The notes under the pieces: model-generated
Databases searched by the model: none
The model's input: only the letters and a program-made list of their open reading frames with translations
Told to the model about the DNA's origin: nothing
Program-made: the position numbers and the translations under genes
NCBI RefSeq assembly: GCF_010500965.1
Contig: NZ_QVMI01000024.1
Span: 18,480-82,479 of the forward strand
Direction: 5' to 3'
From: Bacteroides sp. 51
GTDB taxonomy: Bacteria > Bacteroidota > Bacteroidia > Bacteroidales > Bacteroidaceae
DNA: 64,000 nucleotides
Part shown: positions 8,159 to 17,370 of the stretch, in pieces
Layout: the number at the start of each line of letters is the position of its first letter
Position numbering within the stretch: position 1 is the first letter of the stretch

Positions 8159-9562
8159 CTATTCGCGATACATCATCAGTGTGCCCCAACCCAATTGGTC
8201 GAATGCTCCACTATTACCACCATAGCGACCATCGCCCGAACCTCCTTCGGGGCGCATCTTGTCGGCTAGCTGTTTCGCATATTTATAACCACTGCTCAAT
8301 CCTTTTACCTTGGCATAATGATTATATAAAATCTCCCAACCCGGACGAACACCACCGCGACCCGTATCATCGGCTACACTGGTATGTATAGCACCATGAT
8401 TCTTATCAGTACAACTGCAACCCGTACAATATTTATACTCATCGAATGGCATTTTATCGGCCGTAATCAGCCATGCACCGGTTGAGTTAGCATTGTCCGT
8501 ACCATTTTTCAGATTGAAAAGCGCCGTATATTCACCCATACCAAGTATCGCATTGCTCTCCGCTGAGAAGAAGTCCAGTTTTTCAACAGAAGTATTGCCT
8601 TGATGCAATGTATAGGCCATCTGACAAAGGTTAGCCACCACAGCTACAGACATAGAAGCGTGTCCCTGGTCGCGTCCGCTCTCCTGGTTCTGGCAAATGG
8701 TTTCGCCGGTACCCAAAGGATCGGTATGTGTACCTTGAATCATGTATTTAATACTGCCATTACCTGCACCTGCATAGAAGTAGTTGACAACATAATTAAC
8801 CATATCGTTATTCTCGGTCAGGATACCGATGGCCAGATAAGAACACATATTCACCAAATCCCAGTTCGACCAATAGTGATGCGCACAATTGTTCGCCCCC
8901 TGATGATTGTCCAGGAAGTCTTTGTTCTTAGATGCAAAAACATTCACCATCCACTCTTTGAACTTGGCTAAATCTGTAGCATTCCATCCATTGTAGGTTT
9001 GCATAATTTCGGCTGCGTTGGCAAAAGTATATCCCTGACATCCGGCAGCCAGTTTATGGTTGGAGTCGTTGGATGTTACTTCCGTACAAGTCTTCGCCCA
9101 GTCATTCATAATAGTGATAGATTCGTTTGCGTACGCTGCATCGCCGGTTAGCTTCCACAGCAATGCTTTTTGGTAAGCTGCCGCAGCATCGCGCATGGCA
9201 AAACCATAGTTTTCGCTGGCGAAACCTGTTCCTGTCACATCACCACGTACAATCTTGGTTTGTGGAGTATGCTGATAAGTATGCATCGCATACGAGTTAT
9301 CTTTCAGCTTCTGAAACTCATCCTTCACCGGCTGCGGAGCGGTACCGTTGTCCAACATCGTTTTCACACGGGTGAAATCTGCTTCATTGAACATAGCACA
9401 AGGGTGATTGAATGTATACTGTGCATTTACCGGTTCATACGGTTTTTCTTGTTCTTCGGGCATTGTTAAATCTACCGTACCGAACTCATTTTCTCTGCAG
9501 GAGGTCTGCACTGCCATAAGCAGTGCAACTCCCGTGATTATAATTAGATTTTTAATTTTCAT
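8159..9562 (-). CDS. Alginate-lyase-family polysaccharide lyase lipoprotein (PL38-like)
   Basis: The 467-residue product begins with a lipoprotein signal (MAVQTSCRE), giving a probable surface or outer-membrane location. The rest is a helical barrel of the alginate_lyase (PF05426) type: NNCAHHYWSNWDLVN carries Asn and His residues in the position expected for catalysis, followed by QNQESGRDQGHASMS, a second conserved block. The general look is nearest to Bacteroides PL38-type enzymes, which degrade glucuronan or alginate-like uronans, but this assignment is from memory of the family, not a search. The gene follows the Big_2 lipoprotein by 23 bp and is in the SusC-SusD operon, so it may be the cell-surface endo-lyase that produces oligosaccharides for import. 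Confidence 0.75.
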   Translation of the reverse strand: MKIKNLIIITGVALLMAVQTSCRENEFGTVDLTMPEEQEKPYEPVNAQYTFNHPCAMFNEADFTRVKTMLDNGTAPQPVKDEFQKLKDNSYAMHTYQHTPQTKIVRGDVTGTGFASENYGFAMRDAAAAYQKALLWKLTGDAAYANESITIMNDWAKTCTEVTSNDSNHKLAAGCQGYTFANAAEIMQTYNGWNATDLAKFKEWMVNVFASKNKDFLDNHQGANNCAHHYWSNWDLVNMCSYLAIGILTENNDMVNYVVNYFYAGAGNGSIKYMIQGTHTDPLGTGETICQNQESGRDQGHASMSVAVVANLCQMAYTLHQGNTSVEKLDFFSAESNAILGMGEYTALFNLKNGTDNANSTGAWLITADKMPFDEYKYCTGCSCTDKNHGAIHTSVADDTGRGGVRPGWEILYNHYAKVKGLSSGYKYAKQLADKMRPEGGSGDGRYGGNSGAFDQLGWGTLMMYRE

Positions 9563-9585
9563 TTTCGAATAAATTATTTATTCAA

Positions 9586-11160
9586 TTATTTAATGATATC
9601 GTAAGTCAAGCCTTCAGATTCGATATACGCTTTCACATCGTCAATGGTTTTGAACGTTTGTATCCAATATACATTATACTGGAATTGTGCTGTCAATGTA
9701 CGGATATCGGCATACTTAAACTGAAGTGTTGGGAAGGTTGCAAGAGCGTTTGTCGGCAATACTCCACCATTAGCCCATGCTTGGGTGCTTAAATTATAAA
9801 TAAATACGTGGCTACCATCGCTACACTTATAATCGTTCAACCATTTATTATTGTTACCAGCCAAACCACCACTATAACTAGCCCCGTTACAAGAACCGGA
9901 AGCATCCAGTGTAATATTACGTGAAGTAGCAGCAGTGTAATCCAACGCATCATCCATACGAATGGCAAAAATCGGATAGTTACCTGCATGCAGGAATGTT
10001 TTCGCATTCCAACACTTGAAGTCGCCGCGCTGGTTCGTATCGTTCTGCTTATAAGTAGTTACCGTAACCTTACCATAACTCCAAACATGCGAAGAAGAAG
10101 TACCATTGCCCGATTGAGCCGCATTATACCAACCATAGTTGTTTTGATCGTGGAATAATTCACGAACCAATCCTTCTGCCAGGTGCAGTTTGATAGAAGA
10201 GGCATTGCCTGTTTCCGGACAAGTTGCTGTAATCGTCACATCACCAAATACACCTTCCTGGTTGAAGGTTACCACACCAGCCTGAACGGTAGCAATGTTT
10301 GCATCGCTCGAAGTCCATTCTATCAATGAGGTAGTAGACACAGCGGGTACAGTAGTATAAGACAAGGCAATACCCTTATCGGCAATGGCAAATACATAAC
10401 CTTTGTCGACTGACTTACTCTGGTCGATAGTAACACTTTCGGGCACTACAATTTGCTTCACTGTAATATCTTTCTTTGCCAAAACCTGAGCACCATCAAG
10501 CGAAGTAGCCGTGATTGTTACAATAGCAGAATAGTTTTCATTTACCTTACCGGTCACAAGTCCACTGGCATCGACCGTAGCAATAGATTCGTTCGAACTA
10601 GACCACTTCACTGTTTTATAAGTAGCATTATCCGGCAAGATAGTAGCTGTTAATTGCGCGGTTTCACCAGCAAAGACTTCATCTGCTGTAGAACTTATCG
10701 TAATAGATGTGGCAGGAACCATTGAATTAGCCACCACTACTTTCAGCGTACTATAAATATTACTACCGGAATAGAAAACCGAAGGAGCCACCTGAACAAT
10801 GGCATAACCCGTACCATTGCCACTAACAGCAGTTATTGTTCCATCTTGGTCTACGGTAGCCACGCTTGTATTGCTGGAAGTCCAATCAAATTCATTAAAG
10901 GTAATATCATCAGGAGCAAAAGTATAACTCAAAGCAACACTTTCGCCTTTTATCAACGGTAAAACACTCGCTCCAGCCTCATCCGTATAAATGAGTTGCT
11001 GTTGTGCAGCCGGAATATTTATTAAAACCGACTTGGGATAAATGGCAGAGTCGAGGTCAGATGATGCATCGCTGTCATCGCACGAAACCATCGACAGGGT
11101 TATTATAGTAGCTGCCATCCATAATAGACAACCAAAGCTATATTTCAATATATGTTTCAT
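9586..11160 (-). CDS. Surface lipoprotein with three Big_2 Ig-like domains, putative glycan-binding protein
   Basis: I take the ATG at 11160 (an ATG two codons earlier is also possible) giving 524 residues. The lipoprotein signal ends in SMVSCDDSD. Three bacterial Ig-like Big_2 domains follow (~residues 30-135, 145-235 and 238-325), each with the W-[TS]-S-S-[ND]-x-x-[IV]-A-T-V signature. Residues ~330-524 form a different, Gly/Asn/aromatic-rich domain, perhaps DUF4979-like, which would be the binding module. Its place directly after SusD is the usual slot for SusE/SusF-like surface glycan-binding proteins. It has no sequence identity to SusE that I can see, so the function rests on position and architecture. 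Confidence 0.8.
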   Translation of the reverse strand: MKHILKYSFGCLLWMAATIITLSMVSCDDSDASSDLDSAIYPKSVLINIPAAQQQLIYTDEAGASVLPLIKGESVALSYTFAPDDITFNEFDWTSSNTSVATVDQDGTITAVSGNGTGYAIVQVAPSVFYSGSNIYSTLKVVVANSMVPATSITISSTADEVFAGETAQLTATILPDNATYKTVKWSSSNESIATVDASGLVTGKVNENYSAIVTITATSLDGAQVLAKKDITVKQIVVPESVTIDQSKSVDKGYVFAIADKGIALSYTTVPAVSTTSLIEWTSSDANIATVQAGVVTFNQEGVFGDVTITATCPETGNASSIKLHLAEGLVRELFHDQNNYGWYNAAQSGNGTSSSHVWSYGKVTVTTYKQNDTNQRGDFKCWNAKTFLHAGNYPIFAIRMDDALDYTAATSRNITLDASGSCNGASYSGGLAGNNNKWLNDYKCSDGSHVFIYNLSTQAWANGGVLPTNALATFPTLQFKYADIRTLTAQFQYNVYWIQTFKTIDDVKAYIESEGLTYDIIK

Positions 11161-11187
11161 AATCATTTTACTTTATAGTTAAACGTT

Positions 11188-12933
11188 TTAGTTTGTCCAA
11201 CCCGGATTCTGTCCAAGTTGTGGATTCAACTGCAACTGATCGGATGGTAACGGATAAAGATAGAGTTTATCACTCCACGTTCTGTCACTATACAGGATAA
11301 TGCAACCCTCATTGTTTAGCTGACGAGATTGTGCAGACCAGTTTGTTTCAAACCATGTTCCTGTAATTTTCACACCCAGTTGGTCTTGTGGCATTTCAGT
11401 TCCGGCTGTCGCCCAACGTTTCAGGTCATCAATACGGAAGCCTTCAAGGAACAATTCAACTGTACGCTCGCGACGGATTTCCTCACGCATGGAGAGTCCG
11501 TTTGCTGAAACAAAAGCATTACTTAACTTAGGCATATTCTTGTTTACACGTTGGCGAACCTGATTCAAAGAGATATCCAGATCGCTATCTGTAATGGTTC
11601 CGCTCAGTTCATAAGCAGCTTCGGCATAGTTCAACAACACTTCTGCATAACGAATCACAGGATAATCCATAGACTCAAAGTAATCGGCTACCTGACGCTC
11701 TACTGCCCATTTATTGTTCTGATATCCGCTGGCAGAACGCACATTGGCAACCAGGCAATTATCAAAATCAACATCTGTCCAGGTAGTACGCCACTTACCA
11801 TCATTATTCCAATATTTCTGATCATGCTTCAGGAGTGTTGTATGCATACGCATATCCCGGTTTTTAAACTCGTCAGTTACACCAACATATCCGGAGAAGA
11901 GTGGCGATTTACCAATAGGCAAACCATCCGAACATAAATACAGGTTAGCCATCTTACGCGTAATATAGCAAACATTGCCTTGCATACCATGTGTGATGTT
12001 TGTACCCAGGTTATCACCGTCGCGGTGACGACGAGACAAAATATATTCGGTATTGTCTTTCTTAGTCAGATTCGCCGGATTACACTGCCCGGCATCTTCC
12101 AGAATAAACATATAGCGATAACTGGCCGTATCCAATGTGGCATGATAGAAGATTTGATGTTTGCCGCCACTAATCACACTCCCTGCCGCATTCTTGGCAA
12201 TAGTCAACAGTTCAGTACTACGTGCTGTATTGGTAGTCGCATCGCGTCCTCCTGTGTGGAACTTTTGCCAGGTTCCTTCGAACAGTGCAACGCGCGACAG
12301 CATACCTAAAGCTGCATATTTTGTCAGACGACCGGCTTCGGAAGCGGTTTCTGGCAATGCGTCCGCAGCTTCCTGCAAGTCTTTTACCATTTGGTCGACA
12401 ACAACGCCACGATCATCACGTTCTCCATAAAGTTCTCCGGAACTCAAGTCCAAAGGTTTGGTCAGCAGAATGGCGTTTCCATACATTTGTACCAATTCAA
12501 AATGAAGATAGGCACGAAAGAATTTCGCCTCGGCTACAGGTATAGCAATAGCTGCCTGATCGCCAAACGATTGCGCTCTGTCCAACAACAGGTTGGTGTA
12601 ATAGATACGCGTATAGAGTGTGGTATAGTTCTTATCTTCTGCAGGAATATTATTTGTTCCCTGACTATATGTATTTATTGACGAAGTAGCAATTAAGTCC
12701 GAACGATAGTCGCTGTGAGGACCATCACTCATACCCGCTCCATAATTATTATCACCCAACTGAAAGTCACGTGTCCAACCATAAAACTGGTTTGCATACA
12801 ACTGGAAGTTCTCTGCCTTGTCCCACACTAAGTTGTCGCCCATCTCGGCCAAAGGGTCGAGATTCAAGCAGGATGATACAACCAAAGCTATGAACGACAG
12901 AAAGGTTACTTTTATATAATGTATCTTATTCAT
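11188..12933 (-). CDS. SusD/RagB-family nutrient-binding outer-membrane lipoprotein (PUL-1)
   Basis: The 581-residue protein has a lipoprotein signal ending in VVSSCLNLDP. The N-terminal SusD-like domain contains the typical helical-repeat segment with FFRAYLHFELVQMYG, and the C-terminal RagB/SusD domain has YPVIRYAEVLLNYAEAAYE and EIRRERTVELFLEGFRIDDLKRW, both hallmark motifs. It would form the lid over the SusC transporter and capture glycan. The SusC stop lies 10 bp upstream of its start, so both are one transcription unit. Nothing is truncated. Confidence 0.95.
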   Translation of the reverse strand: MNKIHYIKVTFLSFIALVVSSCLNLDPLAEMGDNLVWDKAENFQLYANQFYGWTRDFQLGDNNYGAGMSDGPHSDYRSDLIATSSINTYSQGTNNIPAEDKNYTTLYTRIYYTNLLLDRAQSFGDQAAIAIPVAEAKFFRAYLHFELVQMYGNAILLTKPLDLSSGELYGERDDRGVVVDQMVKDLQEAADALPETASEAGRLTKYAALGMLSRVALFEGTWQKFHTGGRDATTNTARSTELLTIAKNAAGSVISGGKHQIFYHATLDTASYRYMFILEDAGQCNPANLTKKDNTEYILSRRHRDGDNLGTNITHGMQGNVCYITRKMANLYLCSDGLPIGKSPLFSGYVGVTDEFKNRDMRMHTTLLKHDQKYWNNDGKWRTTWTDVDFDNCLVANVRSASGYQNNKWAVERQVADYFESMDYPVIRYAEVLLNYAEAAYELSGTITDSDLDISLNQVRQRVNKNMPKLSNAFVSANGLSMREEIRRERTVELFLEGFRIDDLKRWATAGTEMPQDQLGVKITGTWFETNWSAQSRQLNNEGCIILYSDRTWSDKLYLYPLPSDQLQLNPQLGQNPGWTN

Positions 12934-12943
12934 ACTCTTAAAT

Positions 12944-15900
12944 TTAGAAAGTTAAATTAACGCCAAAGGTATAGTTACGAGTAAATGGATAGCGTTTTGT
13001 TCCTGTTACCTCACGGGCAGCTTCGGGGTCCCATCCATCTTTAATATCAGTTGACTCCCAAAGGTCGGCACCTGTTACATAGATGCGGGCATTTTCAAAC
13101 ACTTTGGTTTTCCGTAGCAAATCACGTGGGAAAGTATAACCAATGGTTACATTCTTCAGACGGATATAACTGGCATTTTGTGCCGTCAAAGACGATGCCC
13201 GATAGTTCCAGTTATTAAGATTACTGTCATTTGTATAGGGTGCGTAGTAAGCGTTCGGATTATCTTCGCTCCATGTTCTGCCTATAGACGTCGTAACGGT
13301 ATTGGTATAATTGGCACGGAACGGAACTGTCCAGTTATCAATGCCACGGTACACAAAGCGATTGGCAGCACCCTGGAAAACGAGACTGATATCAAATCCT
13401 TTATACTCGGCACCGAGGTTAAACGAATATGAGATCTCCGGAGAGTCGCTACCCAGGTTTATAAAGTCGTTATGGTCAAGAATGCCATCATCATTTTCAT
13501 CGCAGTACATATTGTCACCAACACGCAATCCGGCAGGCATTTCAACACCATTATTTTCCAGATATTTCGCTTTGTAAGCAGCCAGTTGTTCTTCATTCTG
13601 AATCTTACCACCATAACGAAGCCCGAAGATCGTATTCAATGGATAGCCTTGTTGAGTGGCTACATATCCGTCCTTGATAACGGTCGATCCGCCGATATCA
13701 GTCAGTTCGTTACGTGCGAAAGTCAATGTTCCTCCAACATGATAGTTCACATCGCCAATCTTGTCGCGATAGGTCAATTGTCCTTCATAGCCCCAACCTT
13801 TGAATTTACCTTCGTTGGCTTCCGGAGCTTTGTCGCCCAATGTACCCGGATATGAGAGGCTAACTAACATATTGTTATTGCGTCTCATAAAAGCCTCTAC
13901 CGTACCGGTTAATTTATTGTTCAGCAAAGCAAAGTCCAAAGCGAGGTTATAATTCGCAATACGTTCCCACGTACGATTGTTCGATGCCAATGTGCCGCTG
14001 GTTTTAATGTAAGATAATTTGTCGCTACCTACATAAGCGCCACTGCTTGATTCTAACGAATAAAGCTGTACGCCATCATAGTATTTAACGCCACTCTGGT
14101 TACCCATTTCGGCATACGACAAACGGAGTTTCAAATCGTCCAGCCATTCTACACCCTGCATAAAAGCTTCCTGTTTGATTCGCCATCCGGCAGACACGCC
14201 AAAGAAAGCGTTCCAACGGTTTTCTGGCTGGAACTTAGAAGAACCATCGTAGCGACCGTTAAACTCAAACAAATAGCGACCATCGTAAGCATAATTGAAA
14301 CGACCATAGTAAGACAACACAGCATGTTGGAATCTTACTTTATCTTTATTGTCATCTGTTACCAACGTTACTTCTCCGGAACCATTTACAATATCCAAAC
14401 CTTCCTGAATATCTTTAATCTTTATTCCGTAATAGGTATAATCTTTAAATTCGTATTGTGCACCCACCGTCAGACTTACATCGTGTTTCTTGGCAAACGT
14501 ATGATGTGCATTCAAATAACCTGCAAACGAATAAAAATCGGTACGCGAACTTGTTTGCTCATACGATGAGTTAGCCTGTGTAGGGGTTGTCAACACTTTC
14601 TTTGTGCCGAGATAGTTATAATAATCAATCGAATTCGTTACTTTATTACGCGAAGCCGAGCTGGTATTGTATCCAATATTACCATTGGCCGACAGCCAAT
14701 CGGTTACTTTGTAATTCAATGTTTCGCTGATATTGATAGCCGATACCGACAACTCGTTGTTTCCACCTTGAGAAACTTTAGCCACCGGCGATCCCCAGCT
14801 ACCCCATGCATAAGGTTTGCCGTCTATTGTTGTCAGCGGAAGACCCGGCATAGGTACAGAAACTGTAAGCACAGAACCTATATCTGTTGGTGCTACCTGC
14901 TCCTGACGCTGATATGAGATGGCAGATTCCAGCGACACGCTATTCGAGAGTTTATACGTATTGTTTATACGGAAGTTATACCGTTGGTTATTGTTTTTCC
15001 CGTATTGCAACGTAGAGCCATCATATAAATAGCCTAAAGAAATACGGTAAGAAGAGCGGTCCGAACCTCCTGAAATGCTCAAGTTTTGTTCGGTCGACCA
15101 AGTATCACCGAAAAGAGAGCCCAACCAGTTCACATCATCGGCAAAAACGAAGTCGCTTACATCGGTAAAGGCAGCCGTACCAAACGGATTAGGGCTTGTA
15201 GCCAGGTCAATATACGAACCTTTGTATTGCTTAGCCAGTTGAGCGTAAGTGTACCATACATTCGAGGCGTTATCATCATTTTCCAATGCAGCTATTACGC
15301 CATCGGCCCATTGATCAACGTTCATCAGTTTAGGCATTAAACCTACTGTTTTCAGTGTAGCCGATCCGCTATATTCTACTTTCGTTTTACCTTCTTTACC
15401 TTTCTTGGTAGTAACCAAAACAACACCACCGGCAGCGCGCGAACCATAAATAGCCGCCGAACCGTCTTTCAGGAAGTTAATGGTTTCAATATCACTGGGG
15501 TTCAATAAACGCAGTTCGTTTGTGCTTTCATAAGCTACCCCATCGATCACGATCAATGGTTCGGTTGTGTTCTTCGATGTAGCACCACGCAAACTCATGC
15601 TCCAGCTTTCATCACCCGGCGCAGAAGATGAACGGGTAATAATAACTCCCGGCACCTGGCCTTGCAGTGCCTGTAACGGACTGGAAAGACCTCCTTTTTC
15701 TTTAAAGATTTTGTCGTTGACAACGGTTACAGACCCCGTCAACGATTCTTTTTTCATTGTACCGTAACCCACAACCACTACTTCGTCAAGTAACTCGGAG
15801 TCTTCGGCTAATACGATCTTCTTCAGATTTCTGTCATTGGCCCGTATTTCTAACTTCTTATAGCCAATGTAAGAGATTTCGAGTACTGCATTATTTGAAG

Positions 15901-16093
15901 AAACGTTTAAACTAAAATTTCCATCAAAATCTGTAATGGTTCCATTGGTTGTACCTTTTTCAATGATACTGGCACCAATTACAGGCTCGCCTGACGGGTC
16001 AGTCACATTTCCTGTGATTCTGTTTTGGGCAAATACTGATATAGAAATAGTCAGCATAAGCAAAAACATACAAATCGGTTTCAATTGTTTCAT
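12944..16093 (-). CDS. SusC/RagA-family TonB-dependent transporter (PUL-1)
   Basis: I start it at 16093 (1049 residues), where MKQLKPIC opens a good signal peptide ending in SVFAQ; the eight extra upstream codons only spoil the signal. Order of domains: carboxypeptidase-regulatory-like domain (~25-100), plug domain beginning around DEVVVVGYG with QVPGVIITR and the LIVIDGV motif (~110-230), and the 22-strand barrel to the C-terminal NYTFGVNLTF. There is no N-terminal STN signalling domain, so it is a transporter, not a TonB-dependent transducer. It would import oligosaccharides together with the downstream SusD. The ECF sigma factor gene ends 112 bp upstream in the same direction. Confidence 0.95.
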   Translation of the reverse strand: MKQLKPICMFLLMLTISISVFAQNRITGNVTDPSGEPVIGASIIEKGTTNGTITDFDGNFSLNVSSNNAVLEISYIGYKKLEIRANDRNLKKIVLAEDSELLDEVVVVGYGTMKKESLTGSVTVVNDKIFKEKGGLSSPLQALQGQVPGVIITRSSSAPGDESWSMSLRGATSKNTTEPLIVIDGVAYESTNELRLLNPSDIETINFLKDGSAAIYGSRAAGGVVLVTTKKGKEGKTKVEYSGSATLKTVGLMPKLMNVDQWADGVIAALENDDNASNVWYTYAQLAKQYKGSYIDLATSPNPFGTAAFTDVSDFVFADDVNWLGSLFGDTWSTEQNLSISGGSDRSSYRISLGYLYDGSTLQYGKNNNQRYNFRINNTYKLSNSVSLESAISYQRQEQVAPTDIGSVLTVSVPMPGLPLTTIDGKPYAWGSWGSPVAKVSQGGNNELSVSAINISETLNYKVTDWLSANGNIGYNTSSASRNKVTNSIDYYNYLGTKKVLTTPTQANSSYEQTSSRTDFYSFAGYLNAHHTFAKKHDVSLTVGAQYEFKDYTYYGIKIKDIQEGLDIVNGSGEVTLVTDDNKDKVRFQHAVLSYYGRFNYAYDGRYLFEFNGRYDGSSKFQPENRWNAFFGVSAGWRIKQEAFMQGVEWLDDLKLRLSYAEMGNQSGVKYYDGVQLYSLESSSGAYVGSDKLSYIKTSGTLASNNRTWERIANYNLALDFALLNNKLTGTVEAFMRRNNNMLVSLSYPGTLGDKAPEANEGKFKGWGYEGQLTYRDKIGDVNYHVGGTLTFARNELTDIGGSTVIKDGYVATQQGYPLNTIFGLRYGGKIQNEEQLAAYKAKYLENNGVEMPAGLRVGDNMYCDENDDGILDHNDFINLGSDSPEISYSFNLGAEYKGFDISLVFQGAANRFVYRGIDNWTVPFRANYTNTVTTSIGRTWSEDNPNAYYAPYTNDSNLNNWNYRASSLTAQNASYIRLKNVTIGYTFPRDLLRKTKVFENARIYVTGADLWESTDIKDGWDPEAAREVTGTKRYPFTRNYTFGVNLTF

Positions 16094-16205
16094 AAATACT
16101 AAATTAGGATTAAACAAATATCGAATTATTTTCTTTAAATACTGAGTTATACGGAATAACCTTATCTTTTTTATTTCTCATAGGCTTATTATATTTTTTA
16201 ATTAG

Positions 16206-16730
16206 TTAGATGCATTGACGTATATAAGCACGCATAATTTTGCGCCCTATCAAAAGATGGTTTTCTACCGTACGTTTACTTAGATGAAGTTCATCGGCTA
16301 TTTCACTTGTTGTTTTCTCTTCAAACCGACTCAAAAGGTAAACTGCTTTTCGCTGGGGGGAGTATGTACCAAGTTTATCTCTTTCTAGTGATAGCAAATC
16401 CTTAACAATGAGGTTTTCTTCGGTTTCGTTCGAGTAATAAACTGTAGTATCATATATATAAGAGGTGATTTCTTGCTTTTTATAGTAACGGCGAATATAA
16501 TCCGTTACGATATTACGTGCTATCGTGAAAAGGAAGTATTTCACCGTATCTTCCCTCAACATGGCTCTATAATCCAGTAAACGAACAAACACATCTTGCA
16601 TTAGATCTTCCGCCTCATACTTATGATTTATCTTATATGTTATATAAGAAAGTATGATCTGATGGTATCTCTTATAAGAGTGAGTAATCAGACAGCTATT
16701 ATGACTTGTTTGAGAAGATTGAGTTTTCAT
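16206..16730 (-). CDS. ECF RNA polymerase sigma factor (sigma-70 family), orphan
   Basis: The protein has 174 residues from the ATG at 16730. A longer frame starts at 16784, but a good -7 box (16770-16763) lies between the two, so the shorter start is preferred. Region 2 is seen as YEAEDLMQDVFVRLLDYR and FLFTIARNIVTDYIRRYYKK; region 4 as YSPQRKAVYLLSRFEEKTTSEIADELHLSKRTVENHLL, a clear helix-turn-helix. It resembles the sigma factors expanded in Bacteroides. Usually these are paired with a FecR-like anti-sigma and a SusC with an STN domain; neither is present here. It may drive the adjacent SusC operon, which is an inference from position. Confidence 0.9.
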   Translation of the reverse strand: MKTQSSQTSHNSCLITHSYKRYHQIILSYITYKINHKYEAEDLMQDVFVRLLDYRAMLREDTVKYFLFTIARNIVTDYIRRYYKKQEITSYIYDTTVYYSNETEENLIVKDLLSLERDKLGTYSPQRKAVYLLSRFEEKTTSEIADELHLSKRTVENHLLIGRKIMRAYIRQCI

Positions 16731-16762
16731 GATATTGCCTTTTAAGGTTTCATTCACTATGG

Positions 16763-16770
16763 CAAATATA
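16763..16770 (-). promoter_or_regulatory. Predicted -7 box for the ECF sigma gene
   Basis: On the minus strand the sequence is TATATTTG, matching TAnnTTTG. A weak ATTG lies 19 bp upstream. It would start transcription about 25 bases before the ATG at 16730. Confidence 0.5.
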
Positions 16771-17019
16771 GGGGGTATATACAAAAGCGCAATCGTTAAG
16801 AAGCTCTAAAACATCTCACACCATTATTACAGACCAGACAACATATAAATAACTGAATATCTGATAATTACAACAATAAAAAGAAGAGTCTCAAATTATT
16901 ATTTAAGACTGATAAACATTAAAATATGCTATAAAGCATACTATGGGGCAAGCAGAACAATAGGTTGCTAATAATGGTATAAACAATATACTTTATAGAG
17001 TTTCACTCCTTTCCCTCCC

Positions 17020-17087
17020 GTTATACGCCAATCCTCAATAAAGTCTATAGCAATTTAACAATTCAACAGGCTTTTCGGATTGGCCCC
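17020..17087 (+). repeat. 68-bp dispersed repeat, copy 1
   Basis: This stretch matches the reverse complement of 60389-60456 with only a few substitutions and two 1-base indels. Both copies include TTTAACAATTCAA and the ends GTTATACGCCAATCC and TTTTCGGATTG. The ends GCCAATCC/GGATTG are partly complementary and could close a stem. It is an intergenic repeat of unknown nature. Confidence 0.85.
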
Positions 17088-17237
17088 ATACTATTCCCAA
17101 AGCATTTGCTGGTAGAAGAAACCGGGAACAACTGGAAGTTGATGGAGGAAAGATTTATTTTGGATTGGCAAGCACACCAAACACAGCTTATACCCTTAAT
17201 TTTCAACACATTGCATTCACACAACATTTACACACCG

Positions 17238-17356
17238 ATGTAAAAGCGTTAACCTTAGCGCGTAAATGCATTTACATCAGCATGTAACTCCGTTTACCTC
17301 CGCATGTAAAAGCATTTATCTCTGCATGTAAACAGACCTATCTTAATATGTAAACA
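17238..17356. repeat. 22-bp-pitch array with GTAAA cores (array A3)
   Basis: GTAAA or GTAAC begins at 17240, 17262, 17284, 17306, 17328 and 17350, six units exactly 22 bp apart. Most units read GCATGTAAA or a one-base variant, and 17262-17275 is the perfect palindrome GTAAATGCATTTAC. The array ends ~15 bp before the stop of the regulator gene. Confidence 0.85.
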
Positions 17357-17370
17357 GAAGAGTTGTTCCC

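Larger units (their letters stand above)
16771..17370. other. 600-bp gene-poor interval between sigma factor and regulator
   Basis: No complete gene is visible. It contains one copy of a 68-bp sequence that recurs in inverse orientation at 60389-60456, and the 22-bp-pitch array A3 just before the regulator's stop. A plus-strand frame is open from 17051 to 17286 without an ATG near its beginning; the translation is not recognisable and overlaps both repeats, so I regard it as chance or a decayed fragment. Confidence 0.6.

Noticed and set aside
17051-17286. Open plus-strand frame that could be a decayed gene
   Set aside because: No start codon at its beginning, overlap with the 68-bp repeat and array A3, and no recognisable translation.
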